64,000 bases of DNA, taken from positions 50,093,234 to 50,157,233 of the forward strand of contig CM037869.1 of assembly GCA_021292105.1 (NCBI GenBank). The letters run 5' to 3'. A program made the translations under genes and the position numbers. Below, piece by piece: positions 44,919-56,481 of this stretch. The stretch's first letter is position 1. The number at the start of each line of letters is the position of its first letter. The notes under the pieces were generated by a model. It was given only the letters and a program-made list of their open reading frames with translations. It had not been told where the DNA came from and searched no databases. The DNA comes from Anadara kagoshimensis. Lineage: Eukaryota > Mollusca > Bivalvia > Arcoida > Arcidae.

Positions 44919-45089
44919 TTTAATCGTTATTATTACCAGTAACTAATAAACTATTAAAAAGATTATACATTTGAATACTATAATGTTTACTTCTCCGTTT
45001 AATTTAGAATAATGACCATAGTAATAACCCTGTGTACAAACTGCTGATACCGTAGTACATAAACCCGCCGCCAACTGAGAAGGAAAAGT

Positions 45090-45355
45090 ATATGGAACTT
45101 TGTCACCCTTCAAAGAAATTTCTCGCATAGCGATTGGTTATCTTGCCGGGGTACATAGAACTATGTTCGGAAATCTGCCAGGGAACATGAACGCACGAGC
45201 CATTTAGCGGTAAAAGGGAAGTAACTTGTACATCGCTGACGTCTAGTTACAGTAAACAAACATGGCGACAACGTACGCAAGTCACACAAAATACGAAATG
45301 GAAGTTAGTAAGATCCACCTGGTAACGCTTTGAAGGGTGACAAAATCGTTATACA
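45090..45355. mobile_element. Small inverted-repeat element
   Basis: ACTTTGTCACCCTTCAAAG at about 45098 is mirrored by CTTTGAAGGGTGACAAAAT at about 45329. No protein features. Confidence 0.5.
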
Positions 45356-45559
45356 GGGCTTTAGCAGCTTACACGGTCACATATACCTCGTCCAAGATAA
45401 ATATACATAAATCTTTGACGGGTACATGGGGCCATGTAATCTGTCAAAGCCCTGTAACACATAGTATTACATCAAATATACTCCAAATAACTTTGGAACG
45501 GAGACATTATTCCTTTCAACTGTATGGCGAGATCCATACAACTTTGTGATGACCTAGAT

Positions 45560-46370
45560 AAACCTAGACTATCGATATTCCTTTACTGCGAATTTATTTT
45601 CATTGGCTTTATAGCATGTATATTATATGTTATTAGATATCTCGTGTTAAGTTTTAACTCCTGGTTTAATTGAAAAAATGTTCATTAACTCGTTCTATCA
45701 ATAAAACTTAATCTTACACATTTTATTCACATATTTATAAATTTTGAATGTTTCAAACAAGGCTCTAGAATACAAGCTGATGACATAAAAACAGTTGCCT
45801 ACGTTTCAACTTTGTGTTTACGATTTAAATTGAACCTGGACTGGAATATTCGGTTTTGGTTATCAAATAAGTTCCACTGGAGTCATTTTGGGAAACATTG
45901 TAACATATGAACTAAATACATAAATATATAAATTCAAAAATATTGATCTCTGAATAACTGCCAAGTCAGTTACAAACATTGTAAACAACAAGTTTTAAAT
46001 TAGACAATGGCCGCATGTTTACCGATTTTTACCACGATAACACACAATGTATTTCACCAAGATCATGTTTTGTTATAAAATGCTGACAGATGAAATAGAA
46101 ATTTCCCTTAAATAAACAATTACACTGCTGTTAATATAAACATGATTTCATACATCGATCATGTTAGTTTGGCTAGAATTGTTATATCGATACATAATAA
46201 CAATAGTAAATAAATAATAAAATACTTTATTGTAATGACTTGAAAACGATTCGTGATCTGTTCTAGGAAGTCATCATGAACAAATTTTATATTTCATTCA
46301 ATGCTGAGCTATACTATTGTTCAAAATATTGCCTCAGATTGCTTTGCTGAAATAAATTTTGGCCTAATAT
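45560..46370. other. Unassigned AT-rich spacer
   Basis: No supported gene or named repeat. Confidence 0.35.
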
Positions 46371-46377
46371 TTTCTTA

Positions 46378-46440
46378 TTTGATGAGGAATTGTACTCCGA
46401 AACGGCCGTCTAGTGCTGTAAATATAAAACTGGTATAATA
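46378..46440 (+). repeat. Family D right-end fragment
   Basis: GATGAGGAATTGTACTCCGA then AACGGCCGTCTAGTGCTGTA. Confidence 0.7.
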
Positions 46441-46788
46441 TGTAATTTAAATATATTTTGTATCCAAAATTTTTATCCGAGTGCTATTGATTTGGAATTT
46501 TATTCTAAAACAGACGTTTAAACCTGCAAAATTATAACAATATTGGTAATAATTATAACGTTACAAGATTTTAAATAGAGTCACGTCTGCATATATATCG
46601 AATTATGTATATATAGTTTTAATTTTGACCGTACTTTATCCGCTCATTACTATATACTTCAGAGCTAACCTACATGTTACAAACATATTCGAATATATCT
46701 GCATTCATTTTTTTATTTTACAAAACGTAATGATAATCTGATTGTCGTATAAGCGTTTGTAAGATTGTGGCCGTCATCACAGTATTGA

Positions 46789-47035
46789 TGATAAGTTTGA
46801 TGTCTCTGTGTCCAGGATTGCCCTGGATATTTTTTACGTCTCATAGTTCCATGTTCCTTTCACACAATTTTGATTACACACGTGACGGGTGTAACTAGCT
46901 AAACAGGAGGTACTTGCCCTTCCGGAGCACCCGGCCTCACTTTCCTAGTGGATGTTCACGTAACTTGTCAGTTCCAATGTTTTTACTTTGCTTCTGGATT
47001 GTGATTCGGACATAGATGAGTATGTTTGTTTTTTA
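46789..47035 (+). repeat. Family C copy, long form
   Basis: Starts GATAAGTTTGATGTCTCTGT then GTCCAGGATTGCCCTGG, central GCCCTTCCGGAGCACCCGGC, ends GTTTGTTTTTTATTG. It pairs with the reversed copy at 47505-47772. Confidence 0.85.
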
Positions 47036-47399
47036 TTGTTTGATAAACTCTTGTTTAGAAACCTAAAGCCAAGGTAGGAAACTCCGGATACGACAAAAAT
47101 TTGAAAGAAAACATTCTGCATCCGTATAGTTGTAAGATTATGTCATTTCAGACAATTTGCGTGAGAACTTCATGTCTGGAAAAATTTGTAAGTGTTGGCA
47201 GGTCCGTTTAGAAATAATTGGCGGCAATGTCTACTTATCATTTAATCAATACAGAATGAAGATGGAAATATGCTATTAAATAATTTTCAATTTTTCGCAG
47301 ATCCTCTAGGATAAAATGAGTTTCGACTATTAATATATTTGCACAAGTTATTGTCTTTATGATTAACTCTTAATACATTATATATCCCCTTAAACTTCA

Positions 47400-47915
47400 A
47401 ATGGTAAAAACTATTGTCTAAATGTGGTAGTTAAAATTCAAAATTCCTCAAAAACCAAGGTATAATTCCTTCAGGCAAAGTTTTTTCTTTGCTGATATTG
47501 GTAAGTAAAAACAAACATACTTATCCATGTCCGAATCACAATCCAGAAGCAAAGTAAAAACTCCGGAACTAAGAAGTTAGGTTAGACACGTGAACTTCCA
47601 CCAGGGAAGTTAGGCCGGGTGCTCCGCAAGGTTAAGCACCTCCTGTTTAGCTAGCTACACCCGCCACGTGTGTAATCAAAATTGTGTGAAAGGAACATGC
47701 AACTATGAGACGTCAAATATATCAAGGGCAATCCTGGACACAGAGACATTAAACTTATCAAACCTATATATTTGATCCTTTTTGTTTCTTTTCAACATCT
47801 TGAGTAAAAAAGTTCTGGTTTCATAATTTTTGTCCAAGCACTACTGATACAGAATTGTATTCGGAAACGGCCGACTAGTGCTGTAAAATTAAAACGGTTA
47901 TTATATGTTATTTCG
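47400..47915 (+). repeat. Family D copy split by a family C copy
   Basis: Left part 47400-47484 (CTCAAAAACCAAGGTATAAT..TTCAGGCAAAG) and right part 47773-47915 (TTGATCCTTTTTG..GGCCGACTAGTGCTGTAAA) flank a reversed family C insertion. Confidence 0.75.
47505..47772 (-). repeat. Family C copy, long form, inserted in family D
   Basis: CCATGTCCGAATCACAATCC, GTTAGGTTAGACACGTGAAC, CTCCTGTTTAGCTAGCTACA and ATCCTGGACACAGAGACATT. With 46789-47035 it forms an inverted repeat of about 250-bp arms and about 470-bp spacer. Confidence 0.8.
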
Positions 47916-47919
47916 AATT

Positions 47920-48340
47920 CTTCACCAGACACTCAGTAATGCTAACAAACGAATGACATAGATCTATAGGACTTTTAATACGATAATAAATAAAAAAAAT
48001 AAAGATCAAGATAGAAAGTTCAGAATCAAAGCAAAACACAGGTTAAAAATCTGTTTAATAAAACACTTATTTCAATTTCAAACATACACACAGTAAATCC
48101 AAATGCAACGTGCATTGGAAGACAAAATGAATTACATATACATTAATGTAAATCTTCAGATCTTACATAATCTGAAAATTAAAACGTGGCTTACTGAATA
48201 ACTTCAAAGTAAAAAGCGTTACACTCAACAACGCTTTTAATGTTTTTAAATTTTCAACACGTTTATGGAAAAGTCACTTTCCATTACTGTTCGATAAAAC
48301 ATTAATACTAAAATCACATTTTATCAAAATTCCGGCAGAT
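47920..48340. other. Unassigned AT-rich spacer
   Basis: Nothing supported. Confidence 0.3.
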
Positions 48341-48344
48341 ATGT

Positions 48345-48605
48345 TTGTTTCTTATTCATCAAAAACAAAGGTATACTCCCTCCTGCAAATTATTTCCTAA
48401 GCCAAATTTGGTAATTCATATTTTGGCCTTTGGGTATCTTTTCAACATCTTTTTTATTTAGATTTGTTAACATTTTTACAACAAATATGAGATAGACAAA
48501 GTCAACATTCATGCAACATCTTGGGAACGAATCAGTTTCATAATTACGGTCCAAGCACTTCTGTAATAAACTACTCACTGGTATAATATGAAATTTATTC
48601 AAATT
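48345..48605 (+). repeat. Family D copy with short insertion
   Basis: ACAAAGGTATACTCCCTCCT, GCCTTTGGGTATCTTTTCAA, about 85 foreign bases (48450-48535), then AATTACGGTCCAAGCACTTC. The terminal GGCCGTCTAG is lost. Confidence 0.7.
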
Positions 48606-48849
48606 TTAAATCACAAGATATGTTTACACATTTATGTCACAGTTATTTAGACCGATTGTGTCCTTTAAGAAATTGATTAACATGTATAGATTATCTAAGA
48701 ATAATGGACTTGATTATAGCTCTTCAATATTAAAAGTTTAATTGACCTTTCTTCCTAATGTACAATGACAATCTAGATCATGACACCCAAATGAGCATTA
48801 ATTATATTCAATCCACGAACAATTGCATACAGCAATGGATTTTATATTA

Positions 48850-49150
48850 CATATTATACCAGTTTTATATTTACAGCACTAGACGGCCGTTTCGGAATAC
48901 AATACCTCATCAGTAATGCTTGGACCAAAATTATGAAACCAAAATTATTTTGAAGATGTTGAAAAGTTACCCAAAGGACCAAAATATATTTTACCAAATT
49001 AAGCTAAGGGAATACTTTGCATGAGGAAGTATACCTTAGTTTTTGAGAAATTTCAAATTTTAACTTGCAGGAAATTTAGATCATTATATTATTTTTCTGA
49101 CAATAACACGAAATTATTGCCTACTGAGTTTGTGATATCCTCGGGGCACT
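48850..49150 (-). repeat. Family D copy, near full length
   Basis: From ATTTACAGCACTAGACGGCC through ACCCAAAGGACCAAAATATA to GCAGGAAATTTAGATCATTA and GTTTGTGATATCCTCGGGGC. This is one of the most complete copies in the window. Confidence 0.85.
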
Positions 49151-49174
49151 AGCCTATCATACGTTCTTATGTTG

Positions 49175-49290
49175 TAAAAAGATAATTACATATTACCAGA
49201 GCTATTTTTACAGCAGTAACAGCTGTAGACGACCGTTTCGGAATACAATTTCCCATAAGTATTGCTTGGACAAAAAATTGGAGATTTTTT
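49175..49290 (-). repeat. Family D fragment
   Basis: TATTACCAGAGCTATTTTTA, GACGACCGTTTCGGAATACA and ATAAGTATTGCTTGGAC. Confidence 0.65.
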
Positions 49291-49294
49291 AAAT

Positions 49295-50390
49295 TATGAT
49301 GAGAAAACAAATATATAGAAATGATAATAGTTTTCTTTAAAAAATCTGTATTTTTAAAATTCCACTTTATTTACAATTTAGTGAAAATAAAAGTACTTTT
49401 TAGAACATGATTTCTATTTTTTTTATAGATTACATAAGTTGCAGTTTGTTTAGAATGTTTCAATGAATATAAATCTTAAAATAATGACGTGATTATGTAA
49501 AAGTAAACTGGCTCTATTTGTTGTGTGCCAAAAGACAAATCTAAATTGCTTTATTTGCTTTTAAACTTTTAAAAGTTCACCTTTTTAGAAATCTTTACAA
49601 GATTTCGTATTGATTCCGAGATGGCATACATTGTACTCCAGCAAGAGGATTAATTACAAGATATATAAAAGTAATGGACTGAAAATATGTTTTTAATTCA
49701 TTATTTTTTTAGTAAAAAGAAATGTTTAGAAACATGACTTCTGATCGATTCCAAGAGTACATACATTTATTGTATTTCACAATTACCAGTCTCCGTTATG
49801 ACATGGTGACTGATGAAATAGAATTTTCCATTAAATAAACAAATAAACTTGTTCAGTTAAATATAAATATGATTTCATACACCGTAAACTAGACCGACCA
49901 TGTTACTTACACTGGAATTAATCTATAGATTGTGAATAATGAACGTAATTAAGGTACTTGTATATTAACCGCTGACACATTGGATATTTTGTCAGCAAGG
50001 CCAGTATTGAACAAATAATGAACTTAATTTTACATTTTCTAGGTAGATTTTAATGCGTACTATACACAAGGCACACAATAAAAGTAGCTAGCTAGAATCC
50101 ACGCTTGAGGAACACATTCTAAAGACTCCTCTGTTTTACAACATTCTGTGCAAACATACATCCTATACATTTATTTGCAATATAAGGTATATAGTGTATA
50201 AGTTATACAGGTAGACTGTTATATGTACCTGACATTGATTATATCGATCAGGTAGTTAAGGTTGCTATGCGACATTCTCTCCTCCAGCTATAGTGAGTAA
50301 TAAGGAACCACCGGCAGGTAATCATATGACTAGTGAGATTTAAGTAAGGAAGGGATTAAATATTTCTGATTGTGCCAAATTATACCTTCA
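49295..50390. other. AT-rich sequence upstream of E3
   Basis: No named repeat. The 300 bp before E3 are the presumed promoter region if E3 is a first exon; I see no convincing TATA box. Confidence 0.3.
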
Positions 50391-50393
50391 AAA

Positions 50394-50473
50394 ATGTCCG
50401 TAATCCTGACAGCATGCCGACATTCGAAACAAAAAGCTGTAGAAAAAGCGTTAAAGAAGAGAGCAGAAAAACA
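50394..50473 (+). CDS. Alternative first coding exon E3 (basic helical N-terminus)
   Basis: ATG at 50394 follows an in-frame TGA at 50367-50369. Twenty-six codons plus CA encode MSVILTACRHSK.. then QKAVEKALKKRAEK, ending at CA|GTGAGT. It is one residue shorter than E1 and E2, with the gap best placed near His-Ser-Lys. The basic half differs from E2 only by conservative changes, mostly Lys/Arg or Ile/Val, which suggests selection on the protein rather than chance. Spliced to 59911 (9.4 kb downstream) the codon CAG is restored. If it is a first exon, transcription starts within the preceding few hundred bases. Without splicing, translation stops at once (CAG TGA). Function unknown. Confidence 0.8.
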
Positions 50474-51410
50474 GTGAGTAATCTGACAATCTTCAACTTT
50501 ATCAATTAATTAAGGGATATTGGCTGATCTTGACGTTTTTATGAAATCTATAAAACATTAATTCCATATATGGTGATAGTTGATATTTGTAATCGTTCCT
50601 TAATTGTGAATGAATGTAGGTGTCATTTTGACTCTATTCAAATGTCGCGAATTTAAAAGCTTAGTTTAGTTTCAGATAATTGAAAAAAGATAAAATATTT
50701 ATTTTAATGGCCGTCTTATGCTGAAAAATTAAGAAGGGTTTACTATAAATACCAAAAATAATATACAAATTATGACAAAATTATAATTCAAGCGATACAA
50801 GTAAGAACTCAACTTGGTAAGATGACCATTTCAAAGAAAATTTATTTATTTACACAAGTCACAATTTTACACGTGGCCGATGGAGCTATTTCAACAAAAG
50901 GTGCTTACCACGAAACACCCGGCCTCACTTCTTTGGTTAATTTCATGTGTAAAACTTTGTAAAATTAAAACTGCTTTAAAGCTTGTAATGGTTAGCTTAC
51001 CACTTTGAGTTCGTATTTGCATCGTTGTGACATAATTTGTATTTGTATATTATTGTTGTTATTAATGGTCTAGGCCATTAAAATAATTTGCGAGCATTCT
51101 CGATTTATGCTTAGCTTTTCGGATTGCGCTTTTTAAAAGAACAGATGTTTGTAAATTTACCAGTTTATATTTAACAGTATTTAGAGTTCTTATAAGAGTG
51201 AAGAAGGAAAAGTTGACATATCTGTAAAACATTAGAGGTACACATTAAATAAGTTTGAATTACAGAAAGTATATGTTTTATTTACTTATAGATTGACATT
51301 CTATCTACCTGTTTCGACAGGTAATTTGTGATATGTAATTATAATTAAAACCTTTTTGGGTTACTGGAACGTCACATCCGGTTCTGTAAAATCTGATCTA
51401 GTAGTCTTTG
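50474..51410. other. Intron sequence
   Basis: Follows the E3 donor. A family C fragment at 50880-50945 (GGTGCTTACCACGAAACACC, GGCCTCACTTCTTTGG); nothing else named. Confidence 0.4.
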
Positions 51411-51414
51411 TGTT

Positions 51415-51565
51415 AAGTTTTAAACAAATCAAAAACAAACATACCAATCCATCGATGTTCAATCCATGTTCAGAAACTCAATTCTATGTACAATCCATGT
51501 TCAAATCACAATCCTGCAGCAAAGTGAAAAGCAAATAAAACTTTGAAAACTAGGAAATTAGCGGT
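51415..51565 (-). repeat. Family C fragment
   Basis: CAAAAACAAACATACCAATC, CCATGTTCAAATCACAATCC and GCAAAGTGAAAAGC in reversed order, with a partial internal duplication. Confidence 0.65.
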
Positions 51566-51904
51566 AAACGGAAGTTGCACATAATATCTATTGAAGAAAC
51601 TTTTGTAATGTGAGGCATAAATTATAACGTTTTGAGGTCGAACATTCATATTTAATTTAAAATAATGCTATGACATACCCGATTGACAAAAAAAAAACCC
51701 CAACCCCCCCCCCCAAAAAAAAACCCGATTTTTTATTTTAGTTTTCGACATTCGTTCTTTAGCGTTAATTCCTATTTGAAAGTAATAGCGTACTATCATT
51801 TTTGTGTTGTGGAATAATGATCATTGCAAATACAAAATAATTTTATCAAACGTTTCATTTCCACGTTTTGTTACTGTGCATTTACGCCAAAATAAAGTGA
51901 ACAT

Positions 51905-52065
51905 TTCCCGATTTACAAACAGGAGGTGCTTATCATTCCGTATCACCTGGCCTCACTTTGTTCTTATGGAAGTTTACGTGTCAACCTAACTTGTCAGTTT
52001 CAAAATTTTAAATGCGTTTCTGGATTACGATTTGGACATGGATTGGCATGTTTGTTTTTGATTAC
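51905..52065 (+). repeat. Family C copy
   Basis: AACAGGAGGTGCTTATCATT, ACCTGGCCTCACTTTG, CCTAACTTGTCAGTTTCAAA and GGACATGGATTGGCATGTTT. Confidence 0.75.
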
Positions 52066-52171
52066 AGTATAAAAATGCATGTTAACAATTCATGTGTTCT
52101 TATTAAATGTAAACAATACATCTGTTTTTATTTCAAAAGGAAATTAAGGACATAATTGAAAATAATAAATA

Positions 52172-52320
52172 ACTTTCGTTTTTAATCGTTCATCAATGTA
52201 TGAATTGTTAAAGCAGGCTGGGACGAATCACACATAAATCGTAAAGTGGTTGATGGATGATTTACCCCAGCCTGCTTTAACACTGAGTTCATACCATGAT
52301 GAACGATGAAAAACTAACGT
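52172..52320. mobile_element. Foldback element
   Basis: GTTAAAGCAGGCTGGG (52207-52222) and CCCAGCCTGCTTTAAC (52266-52281) are perfect complements. The pairing continues outward through TCGTTCATCA.. and ..TGATGAACGA to CGTTTTTAAT/AAAACTAACG with mismatches. Confidence 0.75.
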
Positions 52321-52485
52321 CAATCCTTATATTTACAATCCGACATCATAGTGAACAAGAGACAAAGAATTAGAAATATCAATTGGGAATGTTGTGGAGC
52401 CAGCGCATTATTAAGTTTTATAAGCCATTACGTATCTATTCACACTTTCACTGTTCATCCAGAAATAAAGTCAGTTGGAAATACA

Positions 52486-52512
52486 AGAGAGAGAGAGAGA
52501 GAGAGAGAGAGG
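52486..52512. repeat. GA microsatellite
   Basis: About 13 GA dinucleotides; the frame MNKRQRIRN.. across it is not supported. Confidence 0.9.
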
Positions 52513-52719
52513 CTTAGTGTTCATCGAGAAATAAGGTCAGTTGAAAAAATACATGTACAAGGTTTATAGAGGGTTGTGCTTAGATTGTAAATATGTTTGG
52601 GATTATTTTTTCTAAACATTAAGAGAATACATACATGACATAGATAATGCTTCAATAATATTGTAAACATCAAACCTAGTTTTACAAAATCTTATCTATA
52701 ATGCATAATATACCTACAG

Positions 52720-52958
52720 TACACGTCTGTCGAAAGTTTAACTCTTAGTTAACTAATGAGTGCCAAATCGGCTACTCTTCTCCGCCCCTCTTTAGTTGGA
52801 TATATCTTAACAGCATGTAGGGAAATTGGTTTTTACCTCTTGGCAGTTTTTCTGCCATTAGTTACCCATAACTGGACTAGATTAGGTTCCTTTCGTTTAC
52901 TGAGTGCTATTCTTATGAAAGGTCTTAACTGTATGGAACAGGTCTGTAAACGCTAATT
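52720..52958. mobile_element. Family A MITE
   Basis: Left ACGTCTGTCGAAAGTTTAAC; the right end is degraded (GAAAGGTCTTAACTGTA). Confidence 0.65.
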
Positions 52959-52984
52959 AAGATGTCGAAGCATTTGGCTTCCTA

Positions 52985-53228
52985 GATTGCTAAAAATCGT
53001 AAAAACTTTCAAGTTAAAATTTGAAATTCCTCAAAAACTAAGGTATACTCCCTCGTGCAAAGCATTTCCTTAGCTTAATTTGGTAATATATATTTTGGTC
53101 CTTTGGGTAGCATTTCAAAATCTTCTAAATAATTTCGGTTTCATAATTTTGGTCCAAGCACTACTGATGAGGAATTGTATTCCGAAACGGCCGTCTAGTG
53201 ATGTGAATATAAAACTGGTATAATATAT
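52985..53228 (+). repeat. Family D copy
   Basis: CTCAAAAACTAAGGTATACT, CCTTTGGGTAGCATTTCAAA and ACGGCCGTCTAGTGATGTG. Confidence 0.85.
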
Positions 53229-53394
53229 AATTTCAAGAGATAGCAGCTGCCTTAATGCTGTCAAGATCGAGATAAATCTAACGCGGACCGCGAATGAGGT
53301 GTCCACTTGGTACATATTTGTTAGCTTAATGTTTTGTTAGCTTAATATTAAACTTAAACTTTCGACAGGCCTGTACTGTACCTGAAAAATGCAA
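53229..53394. mobile_element. Family A right half abutting family D
   Basis: AGATAGCAGCTGCC.., then ATTAAACTTAAACTTTCGAC and AGGCCTGTACTGTA. It begins exactly where family D ends. Confidence 0.7.
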
Positions 53395-53654
53395 TGATGC
53401 CAGTCCTAGTTATACATAACGGTGTAGAATAAGCCGTTAAGTGTCTATAAAATATTCATGACATGAACTATAGTATTGAGTGTCATGGTTTATTAACCCT
53501 TGTCATTTGTCGAAGATGGATGCGCCGAACTCATTTTAAAACGCCGAAGAATTAGGTTCAATCTAAATTACAAAATTGTAAATATTAATATTAAATATAT
53601 TGAGCTTATATACAATGGACTGGATAAGTAAGAATGAAATTTTGTGATTAGGTT

Positions 53655-53825
53655 TGTTCCGTGACGAAACATTCCTCAAAATTCTCATGCAAAGTATTCC
53701 AAAAGTCCTTTGGGCATCTTTTCAACATCTTGAAAAACATTTTAATCCAAGCACTACTGATTGGGAATTGTATTCCGAAACGACCGTCTAGTGCTGTTGC
53801 ATTAAAACTGGTATAATATGAAACA
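53655..53825 (+). repeat. Family D fragment
   Basis: GTCCTTTGGGCATCTTTTCA, CCAAGCACTACTGATTGGGA and AACGACCGTCTAGTGCTGTT. Confidence 0.75.
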
Positions 53826-54025
53826 AAACACAAACATACTGGTCTATGTCGAAATTAAAATCCAAAAACCAAAACAAATACTTTACGAACAGTCATGATG
53901 AATTAAACGAGAGAGAGAGAGAGAGAGAGAGGGGGGTCCAGTGTCCATGAAGAGCAAGCATAACCTGTTTAGCTAGCTATAAACATCGCGCAGGCAATCA
54001 AAATTGAGAATGAAAGGAACATGGA
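53826..54025 (-). repeat. Family C fragment with GA microsatellite
   Basis: AACACAAACATACTGGTCTA..CAAAACC and ACCTGTTTAGCTAGCTATAA flank a (GA)n run at 53909-53932. Confidence 0.65.
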
Positions 54026-54059
54026 ATAATTGTTGTACTGTTGTTGTTGTTGGTGGGGT

Positions 54060-54425
54060 GGTGGTGTTAGGGAATGATGCTTAACGACGCATCAGCAAGT
54101 TTTCAGCTATTCGCGAAGAGAACAACTTTATTAATCTCTATGGATTAATGTATGAACAAGTTCCTGTATGCAAGTGAAGTAAGAGTGTGTTTTATGGTCT
54201 ACCTTGTACCAGCGCACACTCAGGACGACTTTAAAGTGCTAGATCATAAAATCATTATCAGTACGCAGCAGACAAGCGTACCACTAACCAAGTCACATTA
54301 AACTGACACCAGTTAAATCAATAAAGGCCAATGGCGTGGAAAATTCACTTTCCAACGTGTTGTTTGAGCGGGACTCCAATTCGCAGGGCTGAGAGACCCC
54401 GGATTTGTAGTATTAGGGTCAATAG
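54060..54425 (-). mobile_element. SINE-2 copy
   Basis: ATGCTTAACGACGCATCAGC at left (tail complement), TTATGGTCTACCTTGTACC and GCGCACACTCAGGACGAC in the body, and the head complement GAGCGGGACTCCAATTCGCA. Confidence 0.8.
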
Positions 54426-54900
54426 TGTGACGACGGTCATAAATAAATGCTTTGATTTGCCCAGGCTTGCAATATCACCGAGTCAGCAGTAGTTATTTAA
54501 TGGTAAATTAGCATTTCAATTGAAAGTGAAACTGACGAGCTGATTCATCATAGCTTCAGTATGCGATTTGAATATTTTAATCAATACAAGATCTAACATT
54601 GGTTATATTATTGAAGATATTTTCGCATTTTGTCGAATTACGTGAACGGACTTAGTTCTGGTAAGAAAGCGACAGAATGTTATTCGATGAGAAAAGTTGT
54701 CTCCACTTCGATTCAGGGGTTCCCCCGTCGCTTACATCACAAACGGACTAAAAACGTAAAAAAATTATTCGATGAGGGAAGTCGTCCCTACTGCTTATTA
54801 GGGATCTAGCGAATAGTGTGTGGAACAGAATGACCATATGATGATCGGAAATGAACTGGAAAATCAACGACTTAACAGGTAACATCCTGCTACTACCGGG
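54426..54900. other. Unassigned spacer
   Basis: No supported gene; contains a short repeat of AAAGCGACAG../TTATTCGATGAG (about 54665 and 54765). Confidence 0.3.

Positions 54901-54945
<45 letters not shown>
54901..54945. repeat. Poly-A tract (45 A)
   Basis: Uninterrupted run; the minus-strand frame with a long Phe run at 54748-55074 is an artefact of it. Confidence 0.95.
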
Positions 54946-54946
<1 letters not shown>

Positions 54947-55432
54947 GCATTCGAAACTAACATAACGTAATTCAAATGAGAGATAATGAACATATTCGGA
55001 TGCGAAATTTGCAAGTTTGTGAAGAAAAATGGAGTTTCTAACGCTTTACATGCCGTATAAATACCATTTATCAAAAGAGAGTGTTTATCCCGTGAAATCC
55101 GGGTCTAATTATATATAATCTTAAGTTTTGTGCATGAACAGAACATTACACCGTCCTGTACAGACCTTGTCGGAGAAGCGAATTAGTCAAACGAAACTCG
55201 GAAAAGAAACGCAAACGGGTGAAGAAGAACGGAATTTAAAAAATCACAATTTTTGGTAGAATTTCCGTTTACGTAGGCTGTCTGGCAAAGAACAAAAACT
55301 CCATTAACGTAAAACTACTGTATTGGAATATTGAATTCCGATAACATTAATCATACATGTATGTCTTCTCATAAATTTTCAGAGAATAATTTCAAAATGA
55401 TGATTGCATTTAGCCTTACAGAGAACCTTGTC

Positions 55433-55610
55433 GGGGCCTCTGTGACCGCGTGGTCTAAAGCGCACGCTTACGGATCACTGCGCCTCTCACTGCCTAGGTT
55501 CGAATCCAGTCGGGACAGAGCCTAGTGTCGGAAAGTCTTTTAGTAAAACGTTGACCGAAGGTTCGCGAATTTCTCCCAAGACTACAGTTTTCTCCACCTT
55601 TCCCAAATTG
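55433..55610 (+). mobile_element. SINE-3 copy (Leu/Ser-type tRNA head)
   Basis: CTGTGACCGCGTGGTCTAAA then GCGC is a box A region of a long-variable-arm tRNA, followed by GCCTAGGTTCGAATCCAGTC (box B). The tail is TTCTCCCAAGACTACAGTTT then TCTCCACC. About 80 nt of head is tRNA-like but has lost clean stem pairing. Confidence 0.65.
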
Positions 55611-56445
55611 ACCGCCTAGACATAAGTGAAAAAAATCATGTATAAATATTTCAGCGATAGTCATTGATGATGAAGTCTTAGAAAATTCCTCCACCATTAA
55701 TAAACTGACAGCCTCGAAATGAGTGACAAAATCATGTATTAATATTTCAACGATTGTCATAGATGATGAAACCCGACAAAATCAAAATCTTCAGATTCCT
55801 CCGCCATTAATAAACTGACAGCCTCGAAATGAGTGACAAAATCATGTATTAATATTTCAACGATTGTCATAGATGATGAAACCCGACAAAATCAAAATCT
55901 TCAGATTCCTCCGCCATTAATAAACTGACAGCCTCGAAATGAGTGACAAATTCATGTATTAATATTTCAACGATTGTCATAGATGATGAAAACCGAAAAA
56001 TAAAAATCTTCGGATTCCTCCACCATTAATAAACTGACAGCCTCGAAATATTTGACAAAATCATGTATAAATATTTCAGCGATAGGCATAGATGATGGAA
56101 CCCGACAAAATCAAAATCTTCAGATTCCTCCGCCATTGATAAACTTACAGCCTCGAAATGAGTGACAAATTCATGTATAAATATTTCAGTGATAGGCATA
56201 GATAAGATGCAAATCGAGAAAATCAAAATCTTCAGATTCCTCCGCCATTTATAAACTGACAGCCTCGAAATGAGTGACAAATTCATGTATAAATATTTCA
56301 GCGATAGGCATAGATGATGAAACCCGACAAAATCAAAATCTTCAGATTCCTCCACCATTAATAAACTGACAGCCTCGAAATATGTGATAAATTCATGTAT
56401 AAATATTTCAGCGATTGTCATCAATGATGAAAACCGAGAAAATCT
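55611..56445. repeat. 110-bp minisatellite, about eight units
   Basis: ACAGCCTCGAAAT recurs at 55708, 55818, 55928, 56037, 56147, 56259 and 56369 (spacing 109-112), preceded by a partial unit near 55612. Units at 55707-55927 are almost identical. Shared words: TCATGTATTAATATTTCAAC / TATAAATATTTCAGCGAT, CATAGATGATGAAACCCGAC and AAATCTTCAGATTCCTCC. The frames on the minus strand (up to 132 codons) come from the absence of stops in the unit and are not supported as a gene. Confidence 0.92.
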
Positions 56446-56481
56446 TTATGTATACAATATAATATATATTATATAAATACA

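Noticed and set aside
54748-55074. 108-codon ORF with a long Phe run
   Set aside because: It is created by the 45-A tract read on the minus strand.
56026-56424. 132-codon minus-strand ORF, the longest in the window
   Set aside because: It lies wholly inside the 110-bp minisatellite; the unit length is not a multiple of three, so the frame changes each unit and no protein repeat is conserved.
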